Positions 1 to 5,814 of a stretch of DNA of 6,684 bases are shown here, piece after piece. A program made the position numbers and the translations under genes. The stretch comes from Gemmatimonadales bacterium (GTDB taxonomy: Bacteria > Gemmatimonadota > Gemmatimonadetes > Palauibacterales > Palauibacteraceae). The notes under the pieces were generated by a model that was not told the origin of the DNA, did not search any database, and saw only the letters and a list, made by a program, of their open reading frames with translations. Each line of letters begins with the position of its first letter. Positions within the stretch are counted from its first letter, which is position 1. The stretch spans positions 1 to 6,684 of the forward strand of contig JAUWDL010000079.1 of NCBI GenBank assembly GCA_030608825.1, given 5' to 3'.

Positions 1-1629
1 CGCCTCATCGCGGTGGATGCGCGTGACGGGACTGAGCTATGGAGCCAGCTGACGGTGGATCCTGAGCTACCGCTCTTCATCACAGGCGTTCCGAAGGTTT
101 TCAAGGACAAGGTCATCATCGGAAACGGCGGGACCGAGCTCGGCGCTATCCGCGGCTACGTGACGGCGTACGACGCGGCCACGGGCGAGGAGGCCTGGCG
201 GTGGCACGTCGTGCCGGGGAACCCGGCGGACGCATTCGAGAACGAGGCGATGGCGATGGCCGCCGAGACCTGGACGGGCGAGTGGTGGAGGTACGGCGGC
301 GGCGGCACCGTGTGGAACGGGATCACCTATGATCCCGATTTCAACATCGTCTATCTCGGGACCGGCAACGGGGCGCCCTGGAACCCGAAGATCCGGAGCC
401 CCGAGGGCGGCGACAACCTCTTCCTCTGCTCGATCGTCGCCCTCGACGCCGACACCGGCGAGTACCGCTGGCACTATCAGACCACCCCGGCCGAGGCCTG
501 GGACTACAACTCCAACATGGACATCGTGCTGGCCGACCTCACGATCGACGGCCGTGAGGTAAAGGCTCTCCTTCACGCGCCCAAGAACGGCTTCTTCTAC
601 GTCATCGACCGTGGGACCGGCCAGCTTCTCTCGGCTGAGCCCTTCGTCAGGACCACCTGGGCATCGGAGATCGATCCCGAGACCGGCCGGCCGATCGAGA
701 TCGCGGGCGCCCGGTACGAGGACGGAGAGGCGGAAGTATACCCGAGCCCGTGGGGCGGGCACAGCTGGCACGCGATGTCGTTCAACCCGGGAACGGGCCT
801 CGCTTACATTCCGACGATGGATATACCAGGGCTCTTCTCGGACGAAGGCATCGACCCTGTGCTCTGGGAGTCGCCCGACTGGGCGTTCGACGGCGCGGGG
901 GTCCACCTCTTCGGCGGCGACGCCGCCGCCGACGCAGGAACGAGCGCCCTCAAGGCGTGGGATCCCGTGGAGCAGCGAGCCGTCTGGGAGGTGCCGCTTC
1001 CGGGGGCCTGGAACGCCGGCACGCTGACGACGGCCGGGAACCTGGTCCTCCAGGGACGGGCCGACGGGCATCTCTACGCCTATCGGGCCAACGATGGCGA
1101 GGTGCTTTGGAGCTTCGACCTCGGGTCGGGCATCTCCGCTCCTCCCATCACCTACTCCGTGGACGGCACGCAATACGTGTCGCTCCTCGTAGGGTGGGGC
1201 GCCGCGATGACGGCGCTCGGCGGCTCGCTGGCGGCGCAGCACGGCTGGGCGTACAGGGTTCACCCACGCCGGCTGGTCACCTTCACGCTTGGCGGCGAGC
1301 TGGCGCTGCCGCCCTCCCCTCCACCGCTCATCCCCGAGCCGATCGACGCCCCCGACTTCGTGGTCGACGAGGTGCTCGCCGAGGTCGGGGCGCCCATCTA
1401 CAAGGGCAAGTGCGCTCTCTGCCACGGCCCCGTCGCCGTGTCGGGCGGAAACGCGCCCGATCTGCGTGCTTCTCCGGTCGTGCTCTCGCACGAAGCGTTC
1501 GTCGACGTGGTGCTTGGCGGCGGACGCCGTCAGATGGGCATGCCACAGTTCTCCAAGCTGTCGGAGATCCAGGCCGGCGCGCTCCAGCACTACATCCGCG
1601 CGCAGGTACCGAACGCGGCGGAGGAGTAG
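1..1629 (+). CDS. PQQ-dependent alcohol dehydrogenase with C-terminal cytochrome c domain (quinohaemoprotein), 5' partial
   Basis: Periplasmic enzyme family that oxidises primary alcohols with pyrroloquinoline quinone and passes electrons through a fused haem c to the respiratory chain. The reading frame is open from base 1, so the GTG at 13 is internal; 542 codons are visible and roughly 150 N-terminal residues (signal peptide, first propeller blades, vicinal Cys pair) are missing. Counting from base 1, the expected family residues are present: Glu46 in GTELG and Asn123 in GTGNGAPWN (calcium/PQQ site), catalytic Asp168 in AWDYN, Lys195 in HAPKNGFFYVID, and propeller repeats such as GHSWHAMSFNPGTGLAYIP and GTLTTAGNLVLQG. 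A proline-rich linker (about 433-451) leads to a cytochrome c domain with Cys471-Ala-Leu-Cys474-His475 and probable axial Met514 in GMPQF. It ends 30 nt before the convergent vapC stop. Substrate cannot be fixed from sequence; ethanol or another short alcohol is the family default. Confidence 0.93.
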   Translation, partial: RLIAVDARDGTELWSQLTVDPELPLFITGVPKVFKDKVIIGNGGTELGAIRGYVTAYDAATGEEAWRWHVVPGNPADAFENEAMAMAAETWTGEWWRYGGGGTVWNGITYDPDFNIVYLGTGNGAPWNPKIRSPEGGDNLFLCSIVALDADTGEYRWHYQTTPAEAWDYNSNMDIVLADLTIDGREVKALLHAPKNGFFYVIDRGTGQLLSAEPFVRTTWASEIDPETGRPIEIAGARYEDGEAEVYPSPWGGHSWHAMSFNPGTGLAYIPTMDIPGLFSDEGIDPVLWESPDWAFDGAGVHLFGGDAAADAGTSALKAWDPVEQRAVWEVPLPGAWNAGTLTTAGNLVLQGRADGHLYAYRANDGEVLWSFDLGSGISAPPITYSVDGTQYVSLLVGWGAAMTALGGSLAAQHGWAYRVHPRRLVTFTLGGELALPPSPPPLIPEPIDAPDFVVDEVLAEVGAPIYKGKCALCHGPVAVSGGNAPDLRASPVVLSHEAFVDVVLGGGRRQMGMPQFSKLSEIQAGALQHYIRAQVPNAAEE

Positions 1630-1643
1630 CCGACAGATCCGAG

Positions 1644-1662
1644 TAGCACCTGACGGGTGCTA
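1644..1662. terminator. Short inverted repeat in the convergent gap between the dehydrogenase and vapC
   Basis: Seven-base perfect arms TAGCACC (1644-1650) and GGTGCTA (1656-1662) flank a 5-nt loop. The right arm contains the vapC stop codon (1660-1662 on the minus strand). There is no clear T-tract on either side, so a bidirectional terminator role is inferred from position rather than from a canonical intrinsic-terminator form. Confidence 0.35.
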
Positions 1663-2052
1663 GTACGCAAAGAGAGCCGCGTCGGTGGGTGCGAAATCAC
1701 CGCCCTTGCACAGCAGCGGCTCCCCGGACGTCCTGGAGAGCGCGTAGGAAAAGCAGTCGCCGTAGTTCAATCCGGCTCGGTGCAGACCCTTCCCCCATCG
1801 CCGGTACGCTCGGCGGGCTACCTCCGCCTGTGCCTCATCGACCGAGGCGATCTCGACCTGCGCCGTGTGCAGGAGCAGATCGAGCTCTCGACCACCGTGT
1901 TCTCCGTATCGTGCCTCGACCACTATCGCGCACTCCAGGAGCGATGCCGCCGAAAGGAGCCGTACGGGATCCTCTTCCATGACGACCTCGAGCCGCCGCG
2001 CTTCCTCTTCATTGAAGAGCAGGGCGGCAACGGCAGAGGTGTCAATCACCAT
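1660..2052 (-). CDS. vapC: VapC-type PIN-domain ribonuclease toxin
   Basis: Toxin of a type II toxin-antitoxin pair. PIN-domain VapC proteins are Mg2+-dependent endoribonucleases that cut specific RNAs, often tRNA or rRNA, when free of antitoxin. The 130-residue length is normal for the family. The acidic active-site residues are at the expected places: Asp4 in the N-terminal VIDTSA motif, Glu40 in SLLECAIV, Asp99 in LNYGDCFSYAL, and Asp119 in the C-terminal KGGDF-x-x-TD motif (with Asp124). The ATG at 2052 is the first possible start, because an in-frame TGA lies 12 nt upstream. Shine-Dalgarno pairing is weak (only a GAG-type match), so translation is probably coupled to vapB, whose stop is 30 nt upstream. 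The toxin appears intact. RNA target unknown. Confidence 0.92.
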   Translation of the reverse strand: MVIDTSAVAALLFNEEEARRLEVVMEEDPVRLLSAASLLECAIVVEARYGEHGGRELDLLLHTAQVEIASVDEAQAEVARRAYRRWGKGLHRAGLNYGDCFSYALSRTSGEPLLCKGGDFAPTDAALFAY

Positions 2053-2082
2053 CGCTGGATCTCAACCGTCGGACGACCGAGC

Positions 2083-2337
2083 TCACCCGGGTAGGCCTCG
2101 GCCATCGTACCCGAGGATCTCATCGGGGGAACGGGAATCGAGCACGGGCAGCTCTGCGCAGCGTTCCCGAATCGCTCGGATCTCCTCTCGGAGGAGGACA
2201 GGACGGTCACGTCCGCGCACGCGTCGCAGACGTTCGCGCAGCGACCGAATGATCGTCTCCGTAATGCTCTCTCCAGTGGCCTCCGCCAACTCGCGGGCAA
2301 GGCGGTCAGCTTCGGGATTCTTGATGCTGAGTGCCAT
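2083..2337 (-). CDS. vapB: VapB antitoxin, Rv0623/PSK-type transcription factor family
   Basis: Antitoxin partner of the adjacent vapC; it should neutralise VapC and repress the operon as part of the VapBC complex. The 84-residue protein has the hallmark N-terminus [18 protein letters not shown] followed by [18 protein letters not shown], the ribbon-helix-helix-like DNA-binding half. An arginine-rich middle follows, and the C-terminal tail [15 protein letters not shown] (about 70-84) is the conserved segment of this family and the probable VapC-wrapping part. The ATG at 2337 has a modest AAGG ribosome-binding site (2347-2350, 9 nt away). An overlapping frame with a start at 2300 is a shadow. 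The family match rests on the N- and C-terminal signatures and the toxin next door. Confidence 0.9.
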   Translation of the reverse strand: MALSIKNPEADRLARELAEATGESITETIIRSLRERLRRVRGRDRPVLLREEIRAIRERCAELPVLDSRSPDEILGYDGRGLPG

Positions 2338-2361
2338 AGAAGTCTGCCTTATAGATAATAT

Positions 2362-2393
2362 GGATGATTATATCATCCGGCTGTCATCGTCAA
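2362..2393 (-). promoter_or_regulatory. vapBC promoter with overlapping operator palindrome
   Basis: On the minus strand a TTGACG -35 element (2388-2393) is followed by a 15-nt spacer and a perfect TATAAT -10 (2367-2372). The -10 sits inside a perfect inverted repeat at 2362-2378, with 7-bp arms GGATGAT and ATCATCC and a 3-bp centre. Transcription should start near 2360, giving a leader of about 22 nt before vapB. The spacer is shorter than the ideal 17 nt. Autorepression by VapB-VapC at this site is inferred from the family's known behaviour and from the position of the repeat over the -10. Confidence 0.7.
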
Positions 2394-2460
2394 TCGGGAG
2401 ATCCCCAGCACCTTGCCACACGGAGCGGCGGTGGATTTCGCGGACTGTTCCCGAAATGAC

Positions 2461-2486
2461 GAGAGCCCCGCGTCGACGGGGCTCTC
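2461..2486 (-). terminator. Strong perfect hairpin, probable terminator of the tandem-repeat secreted protein gene
   Basis: Ten-base perfect arms GAGAGCCCCG (2461-2470) and CGGGGCTCTC (2477-2486) enclose a 6-nt loop. It lies 69 nt beyond the stop of the minus-strand gene at 2556-3317 and upstream of the vapBC promoter on the same strand, so it should insulate vapBC from readthrough. On the minus strand only a weak T-rich stretch (GTCATTTC) follows. A second, weaker repeat follows it (arms ATTTCG 2435-2440 and CGAAAT 2452-2457). I see no gene between 2338 and 2555. Confidence 0.65.
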
Positions 2487-2555
2487 GCTCTGAGTCCGGG
2501 ATTCGGCCAGGACCTGCGCGCCGACCATGCGGCTGCGCCGGCCCGCCGCGCGGAT

Positions 2556-3317
2556 CTACGGTCTCGAGATCTCGATATCCCAGAGGTAGTCGGTGTGCGA
2601 GTGGCAGGTCTCGGAGAACACCCCGAGCGCGCCCTCGGCCATCTCGTTGATCTGCTCGAAGATCGCGTCCCGACCGTTCAGCACGCCGTTGACGCTGGTG
2701 CCGTCGATCACGGCCAGCCGGCGATACTTGCCGCCGACGTCGTGAGAATGCCAGCTCCAGCCGCTGATCGTGCCGTCCGCGACCGCCTGGTCGAAAAAGC
2801 CATTGAAGACGTTCAGATAGATCTCGTCGGCCAGATCCTCTCGGGCGAAGTCACACTCGAAGTACATCGAGAGTCCCCATTCGGGACGCGAACCCATCCC
2901 GGGCTCGGAGCCGCCCTCCTTGTTCCAGATGTAATCGTCGTGCGACGGGCAAATCTCGTCGAACTCCTGGCCCAGGCCGGAGTCATCGGCCTGGAACTCC
3001 TCGATGAGCGCCGCTCTCGCCGTCAGAAGATCGTCCCTTGACGGCGCGAAGAAATAGGAGAGGCGGCGCCACTTTCCGCCGATCCTGTGGGAGAGCCAGC
3101 CCCACGCCGTGATGTTGCCGGCCGCCAGGTGCTTGTCGTAGATGGCCGCGTAATGCTCGCTCATGATCGTGTCGGCACGAGCCTCTGTCGCCTGGTTGCA
3201 GTAGTAGTAGGTGGCGAACCCGGCCGGCTGATCCTCCTGGGCGGACGCCGGGGAAGGCAGCAGCAGCGGGGTCAGCAACGCGCCGAGCCCCAGGATTAGG
3301 GAAAGTCTGGGTTTCAT
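2556..3317 (-). CDS. Secreted protein of unknown function with two tandem copies of a Cys/SH-GGK-RRL domain
   Basis: I do not recognise this family. The 253-residue product begins with a Sec signal peptide (Lys/Arg at 2-4, hydrophobic core 5-20, likely cleavage after ASA at 24-26), so it is exported; no lipobox Cys is present. The mature part is two repeats, residues 34-131 and 149-246. Paired landmarks: Cys40/Cys155; W-x-W at 72-74/187-189; SH-x-x-GGK-aromatic-RRL at 76-86/191-201; C-x-SH-x-DY-x-W at 123-131/238-246. All pairs are offset by exactly 115 residues; a hand alignment gives 35 identities in 98 positions. An acidic, Gly-rich linker joins the repeats. The predicted order strand-helix-strand-strand-helix suggests a ferredoxin-like or dimeric alpha-beta-barrel fold (inference only). 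The start at 3317 is well supported by CCTCCTT on the plus strand (AAGGAGG on the minus) at 3323-3329. It appears monocistronic. Confidence 0.88.
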   Translation of the reverse strand: MKPRLSLILGLGALLTPLLLPSPASAQEDQPAGFATYYYCNQATEARADTIMSEHYAAIYDKHLAAGNITAWGWLSHRIGGKWRRLSYFFAPSRDDLLTARAALIEEFQADDSGLGQEFDEICPSHDDYIWNKEGGSEPGMGSRPEWGLSMYFECDFAREDLADEIYLNVFNGFFDQAVADGTISGWSWHSHDVGGKYRRLAVIDGTSVNGVLNGRDAIFEQINEMAEGALGVFSETCHSHTDYLWDIEISRP

Positions 3318-3322
3318 CGAAT

Positions 3323-3329
3323 CCTCCTT
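3323..3329 (-). promoter_or_regulatory. Near-perfect ribosome binding site of the tandem-repeat secreted protein
   Basis: AAGGAGG on the minus strand lies 5 nt before the ATG at 3315-3317. It fixes the start just before the signal peptide and predicts strong translation. Confidence 0.85.
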
Positions 3330-3358
3330 GGATGGGACGGGAGTGTGCAGTCGTCCTA

Positions 3359-3387
3359 CTAGTACGCATCCCCCCTTTCGCCGTCAA
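3359..3387 (-). promoter_or_regulatory. Candidate sigma-70-type promoter for the tandem-repeat secreted protein
   Basis: On the minus strand TTGACG (3382-3387) is separated by exactly 17 nt from TACTAG (3359-3364). The -35 is a 5/6 match to consensus but the -10 matches only 3/6, so this is tentative. It sits in the 229-nt divergent gap (3318-3546), which has no supportable gene; no equally good promoter for the plus-strand operon was found there. Confidence 0.35.
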
Positions 3388-3534
3388 ACCCCGGCCAGGT
3401 CGTTCGCCAGCGAGCCGGTGACGCTAGGTTTTCCTCTCGTGCATGGGGTTTCATGTGGGCTTTCGCCGGAAACGGGATGCAGGTCTCCCGCTCAGGCATG
3501 CCTTCCAGGCTCCCGCCATGAGAGCGTACCAAGC

Positions 3535-3540
3535 GGAGGA
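3535..3540 (+). promoter_or_regulatory. Ribosome binding site that fixes the hydrolase start
   Basis: GGAGGA lies 6 nt before the ATG at 3547. It supports that start over the longer in-frame extension back to 3328, whose extra 73 residues lack hydrolase character and would place the signal peptide internally. Confidence 0.8.
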
Positions 3541-3546
3541 ATCAGA

Positions 3547-4395
3547 ATGATCGATGCCGCGAGAACCACCGCCGCGCTGGCCGCCGTCGCGATCGCCGGT
3601 CTCGGGGCCGCAATCCGGGCCGAAGCCCAGGAAGCGCCGGAGCTGCCCCCCGACGCCGAGCTCGCCCTCTCCCGCCTTGCGGAATCCCCCCGGCACGGCG
3701 AGTGGATCGAGTACGACGCCGGGGACGGCGACACGGTGACCGCCTGGGTCGTCTACCCGGAGCGCAGCGACAAGGCCCCGGTCATGATCGTGATCCACGA
3801 GATCTTCGGGCTCACGGACTGGGTGCGGGGCGTCGCCGATCGGCTGGCCGCCGAGGGCTTCATCGCGATCGCCCCGGACCTCCTGAGCGGAAAGGGCTAC
3901 GACGGCGGTGGCACCGACTCCTTCTCGCCGGAGGACGTGCGCAAGGCCATCCGCGATCTGGACCGCGGCGAGGTGAACCGTCGGCTTCGAGCCGCGGCCC
4001 GCTACGCGACCGCGCTCCCATCGGCGACCGCCAGGGTGGGCAGCGTCGGCTTCTGCTGGGGCGGCTCGACCAGCTTCCGCTTCGCGACGGCGTGGGACGG
4101 GCTGGAGGCCGCCATCGTCTACTACGGCAGCTCTCCTCCCACCGAATCACTGGCGGCGATCGAGGCCCCGGTGCTGGGTCTCTACGGGGGCGATGACGCA
4201 CGCGTGAACGCGACGATCCCTCCGGCGAAGGAGGAGATGGACGGCCTCGGAAAGGTGTACGAGACCGAAATCTACGACGGTGCGGGACACGGCTTCCTGC
4301 GGCAGCAGAGAGGCCGAGAAGGCAAGAACCTGCGCGCCTCCGAGCAGGCCTGGGCTCGGACGTTGGCGTTCCTGCGCGCCGAACTGGAGGAGTAG
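3547..4395 (+). CDS. Exported dienelactone hydrolase-family alpha/beta hydrolase
   Basis: Member of the dienelactone hydrolase family, serine-hydrolase-like esterases that use a Cys-Asp-His triad. The 282-residue product starts with a hydrophobic, alanine-rich segment (about 7-23) and a plausible signal peptidase site after AEA at 25-27, so it is probably periplasmic; classical dienelactone hydrolases (ClcD, TfdE) are cytoplasmic and about 235 residues. Catalytic landmarks: Glu85 in IVIHEIFGL, nucleophile Cys170 in VGFCWGGS, Asp217 in LYGGDDARV (Asp216 is the less likely alternative), and His248 in GAGHGFLRQ. The substrate is unknown; nothing in the window suggests chlorocatechol degradation, so a general carboxylesterase or lactone hydrolase role is as likely. 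The gene ends 4 nt before the downstream M48 protease start, and its last codons carry that gene's ribosome-binding site, so the two are very likely co-transcribed and coupled. Confidence 0.9.
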   Translation: MIDAARTTAALAAVAIAGLGAAIRAEAQEAPELPPDAELALSRLAESPRHGEWIEYDAGDGDTVTAWVVYPERSDKAPVMIVIHEIFGLTDWVRGVADRLAAEGFIAIAPDLLSGKGYDGGGTDSFSPEDVRKAIRDLDRGEVNRRLRAAARYATALPSATARVGSVGFCWGGSTSFRFATAWDGLEAAIVYYGSSPPTESLAAIEAPVLGLYGGDDARVNATIPPAKEEMDGLGKVYETEIYDGAGHGFLRQQRGREGKNLRASEQAWARTLAFLRAELEE

Positions 4396-4399
4396 GAGC

Positions 4400-5770
4400 A
4401 TGCGAATCATCGGAAGCTACCGACGTGGATTGGTGGCACTCGCCGGGGCGCTGTGGGTGCTGGCCTCCGCCGCTCCGGGCGCGGCGGCCGCCCCGGCGGC
4501 GGACGCACAGGCGATGACCGAGCCGCCGGTCTCGGACGCGCCCGCTCTCACCACGGACCCCGCTCTGCAGCCCACCACGAGCCGACAGGCCTTCGATCCC
4601 GAGGAGGCCACGGCAGCCTACCTCGCGACCCTGGATGAAGAGACCAGGGCCACGTCGAAGGAGTACACGGAAGGCGGCTACTGGCTGGGCATCATCGGCC
4701 TGTTCTACGGGCTCGCCGTCGCCTTTTTCCTCCTGAACACGGGGCTCTCGGCCCGCATGCGGGAGGTCGCGGAGCGCATCTCCCGCAGGAAGCCGCTGCA
4801 GACGGCCCTCTACGGCGTGCAGTACATCCTGATCACCACGGCCCTGCTCCTGCCCCTATCCGTATATTCGGGCTTCCTTCGCGAGCAACGGTACGGATTC
4901 TCCACGCAGAGCCTGGGCGGGTACGTCTCGGACCGATTCATCGGCTTGGCCGTCTCGCTGGTCCTCGTGAGCATCCTTCTCGTGCTTCTGTACGGCGCGA
5001 TCCGGCGCGCTCCGCGCACCTGGTGGCTCTGGGGATCGGGGGTGAGCCTGGCGTTCCTCGGGGTGATCGCCTTCATCTCGCCCGTCTATCTCGCCCCGCT
5101 CTTCAACCGGTACGAGCCGCTGGACGAGGGGCCGCTCAAGGATCGGGTGCTCGCCATGGCTCGGGCGAACGGCGTTCCGGCCGACGAGGTGTACCAGTAC
5201 GACGCCTCGAAGCGGACGACCAAGATCAGCGCGAACGTGAGCGGTTTCCTGGGCACGACGCGCATCTCCCTCAACGACAACCTCCTCGACCGAGGGACGG
5301 ACGAAGAGATCGAGGCGGTCGTGGCTCACGAGATCGGCCACTTCGTCCTGCACGCGACTCGGGAGTTCTTCGTCTTCTTCGGCATCGTGCTCGTCGTCGG
5401 CTTCGCCTTCGTCCGGTGGGGGTTCGACCGGGCGCTGGCTCGCTGGGGCTCAAGGTGGGGCGTGCGGGACGTGAGCGACGTGGCAGGCCTTCCGCTCTTC
5501 CTCGTCCTCTTCTCGCTCTACTCCGCGGCGATCACCCCGATCACGAACGGATTCATCCGCTCCACCGAGGTAGAAGCCGACATCTACGGCCTCAACGCAG
5601 CACGTGAGCCGGATGGGTTCTCGACGATCATCCTCAAGCTTGGAGAGTACCGGAAGGTGGATCCCGGTCCGCTCGAGGAGTGGTTGTTCTACGATCACCC
5701 GAGCGCGAAGAACCGCATTCTCATGGCGATGCGCTGGAAGGCGGAGCAACCGGAAGAGGGCAGCGACTAG
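4400..5770 (+). CDS. Ste24-type M48 family integral membrane zinc metalloprotease
   Basis: M48 metallopeptidase of the CaaX prenyl protease 1 (Ste24) type, with the Ste24 N-terminal membrane region preceding the peptidase domain. The active site is complete: His310-Glu311-x-x-His314 in VVAHEIGHFVLH, and third zinc ligand Glu390 in EVEAD with Asp394. The C-terminal FYDHPSAKNRI is the conserved His/Arg motif of the family. Membrane segments are visible at about 93-113, 133-156, 180-201, 208-230, 322-342 and 362-385, plus an N-terminal hydrophobic stretch (10-30) that is a signal peptide or a seventh helix; it is followed by a long Ala/Pro/Thr-rich segment to about residue 60. The ATG at 4400 is chosen because GGAGGA (4386-4391) lies 8 nt upstream and the segment it opens is a credible signal; an extension back to 4280 would overlap the hydrolase. 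The physiological substrate in bacteria is uncertain; a role in membrane-protein quality control is inferred by analogy with HtpX and Ste24. Confidence 0.92.
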   Translation: MRIIGSYRRGLVALAGALWVLASAAPGAAAAPAADAQAMTEPPVSDAPALTTDPALQPTTSRQAFDPEEATAAYLATLDEETRATSKEYTEGGYWLGIIGLFYGLAVAFFLLNTGLSARMREVAERISRRKPLQTALYGVQYILITTALLLPLSVYSGFLREQRYGFSTQSLGGYVSDRFIGLAVSLVLVSILLVLLYGAIRRAPRTWWLWGSGVSLAFLGVIAFISPVYLAPLFNRYEPLDEGPLKDRVLAMARANGVPADEVYQYDASKRTTKISANVSGFLGTTRISLNDNLLDRGTDEEIEAVVAHEIGHFVLHATREFFVFFGIVLVVGFAFVRWGFDRALARWGSRWGVRDVSDVAGLPLFLVLFSLYSAAITPITNGFIRSTEVEADIYGLNAAREPDGFSTIILKLGEYRKVDPGPLEEWLFYDHPSAKNRILMAMRWKAEQPEEGSD

Positions 5771-5771
5771 C

Positions 5772-5814
5772 GAAGGTAGTCTGCGCGTCGAGCTGAGGGG
5801 CGCGCTCTACCTTC
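5772..5814. terminator. Inverted repeat spanning the convergent gap between the M48 protease and dctM
   Basis: Outer 8-bp arms GAAGGTAG (5772-5779) and CTACCTTC (5807-5814) enclose inner arms GCGCG (5783-5787) and CGCGC (5801-5805), with a 13-nt loop and an asymmetric 3/1 internal bulge. The right outer arm holds the dctM stop codon (5807-5809). Placed between two convergent stops 36 nt apart, it is a plausible bidirectional terminator, although neither side has a clear T-tract. Confidence 0.5.

Noticed and set aside
67..1590. 507-codon open frame on the minus strand opposite the alcohol dehydrogenase
   Set aside because: Arg/Gly/Val-rich shadow typical of GC-rich coding DNA; no motifs, and it is fully antisense to a clearly recognised gene.
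750..1646. 298-codon plus-strand frame within the dehydrogenase
   Set aside because: Arg-rich low-complexity translation in an alternate frame of a well-supported gene; no family signature.
1657..2094. 145-codon plus-strand frame opposite vapC
   Set aside because: Antisense to an intact VapC with all catalytic residues; the translation shows no recognisable domain.
1865..2650. 261-codon plus-strand frame crossing vapC, vapB and the vapBC promoter
   Set aside because: Ser/Arg-rich translation that runs across regulatory DNA and two opposing genes; almost certainly non-coding.
3494..3503. 10-bp palindrome AGGCATGCCT in the divergent gap
   Set aside because: Single short palindrome without a second copy or a promoter nearby; could be chance at this base composition, so not called an operator.
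3328..3546. Upstream in-frame extension of the hydrolase
   Set aside because: It would bury the signal peptide and overlap the opposite gene's ribosome-binding site; the ATG at 3547 has its own GGAGGA at 6 nt.
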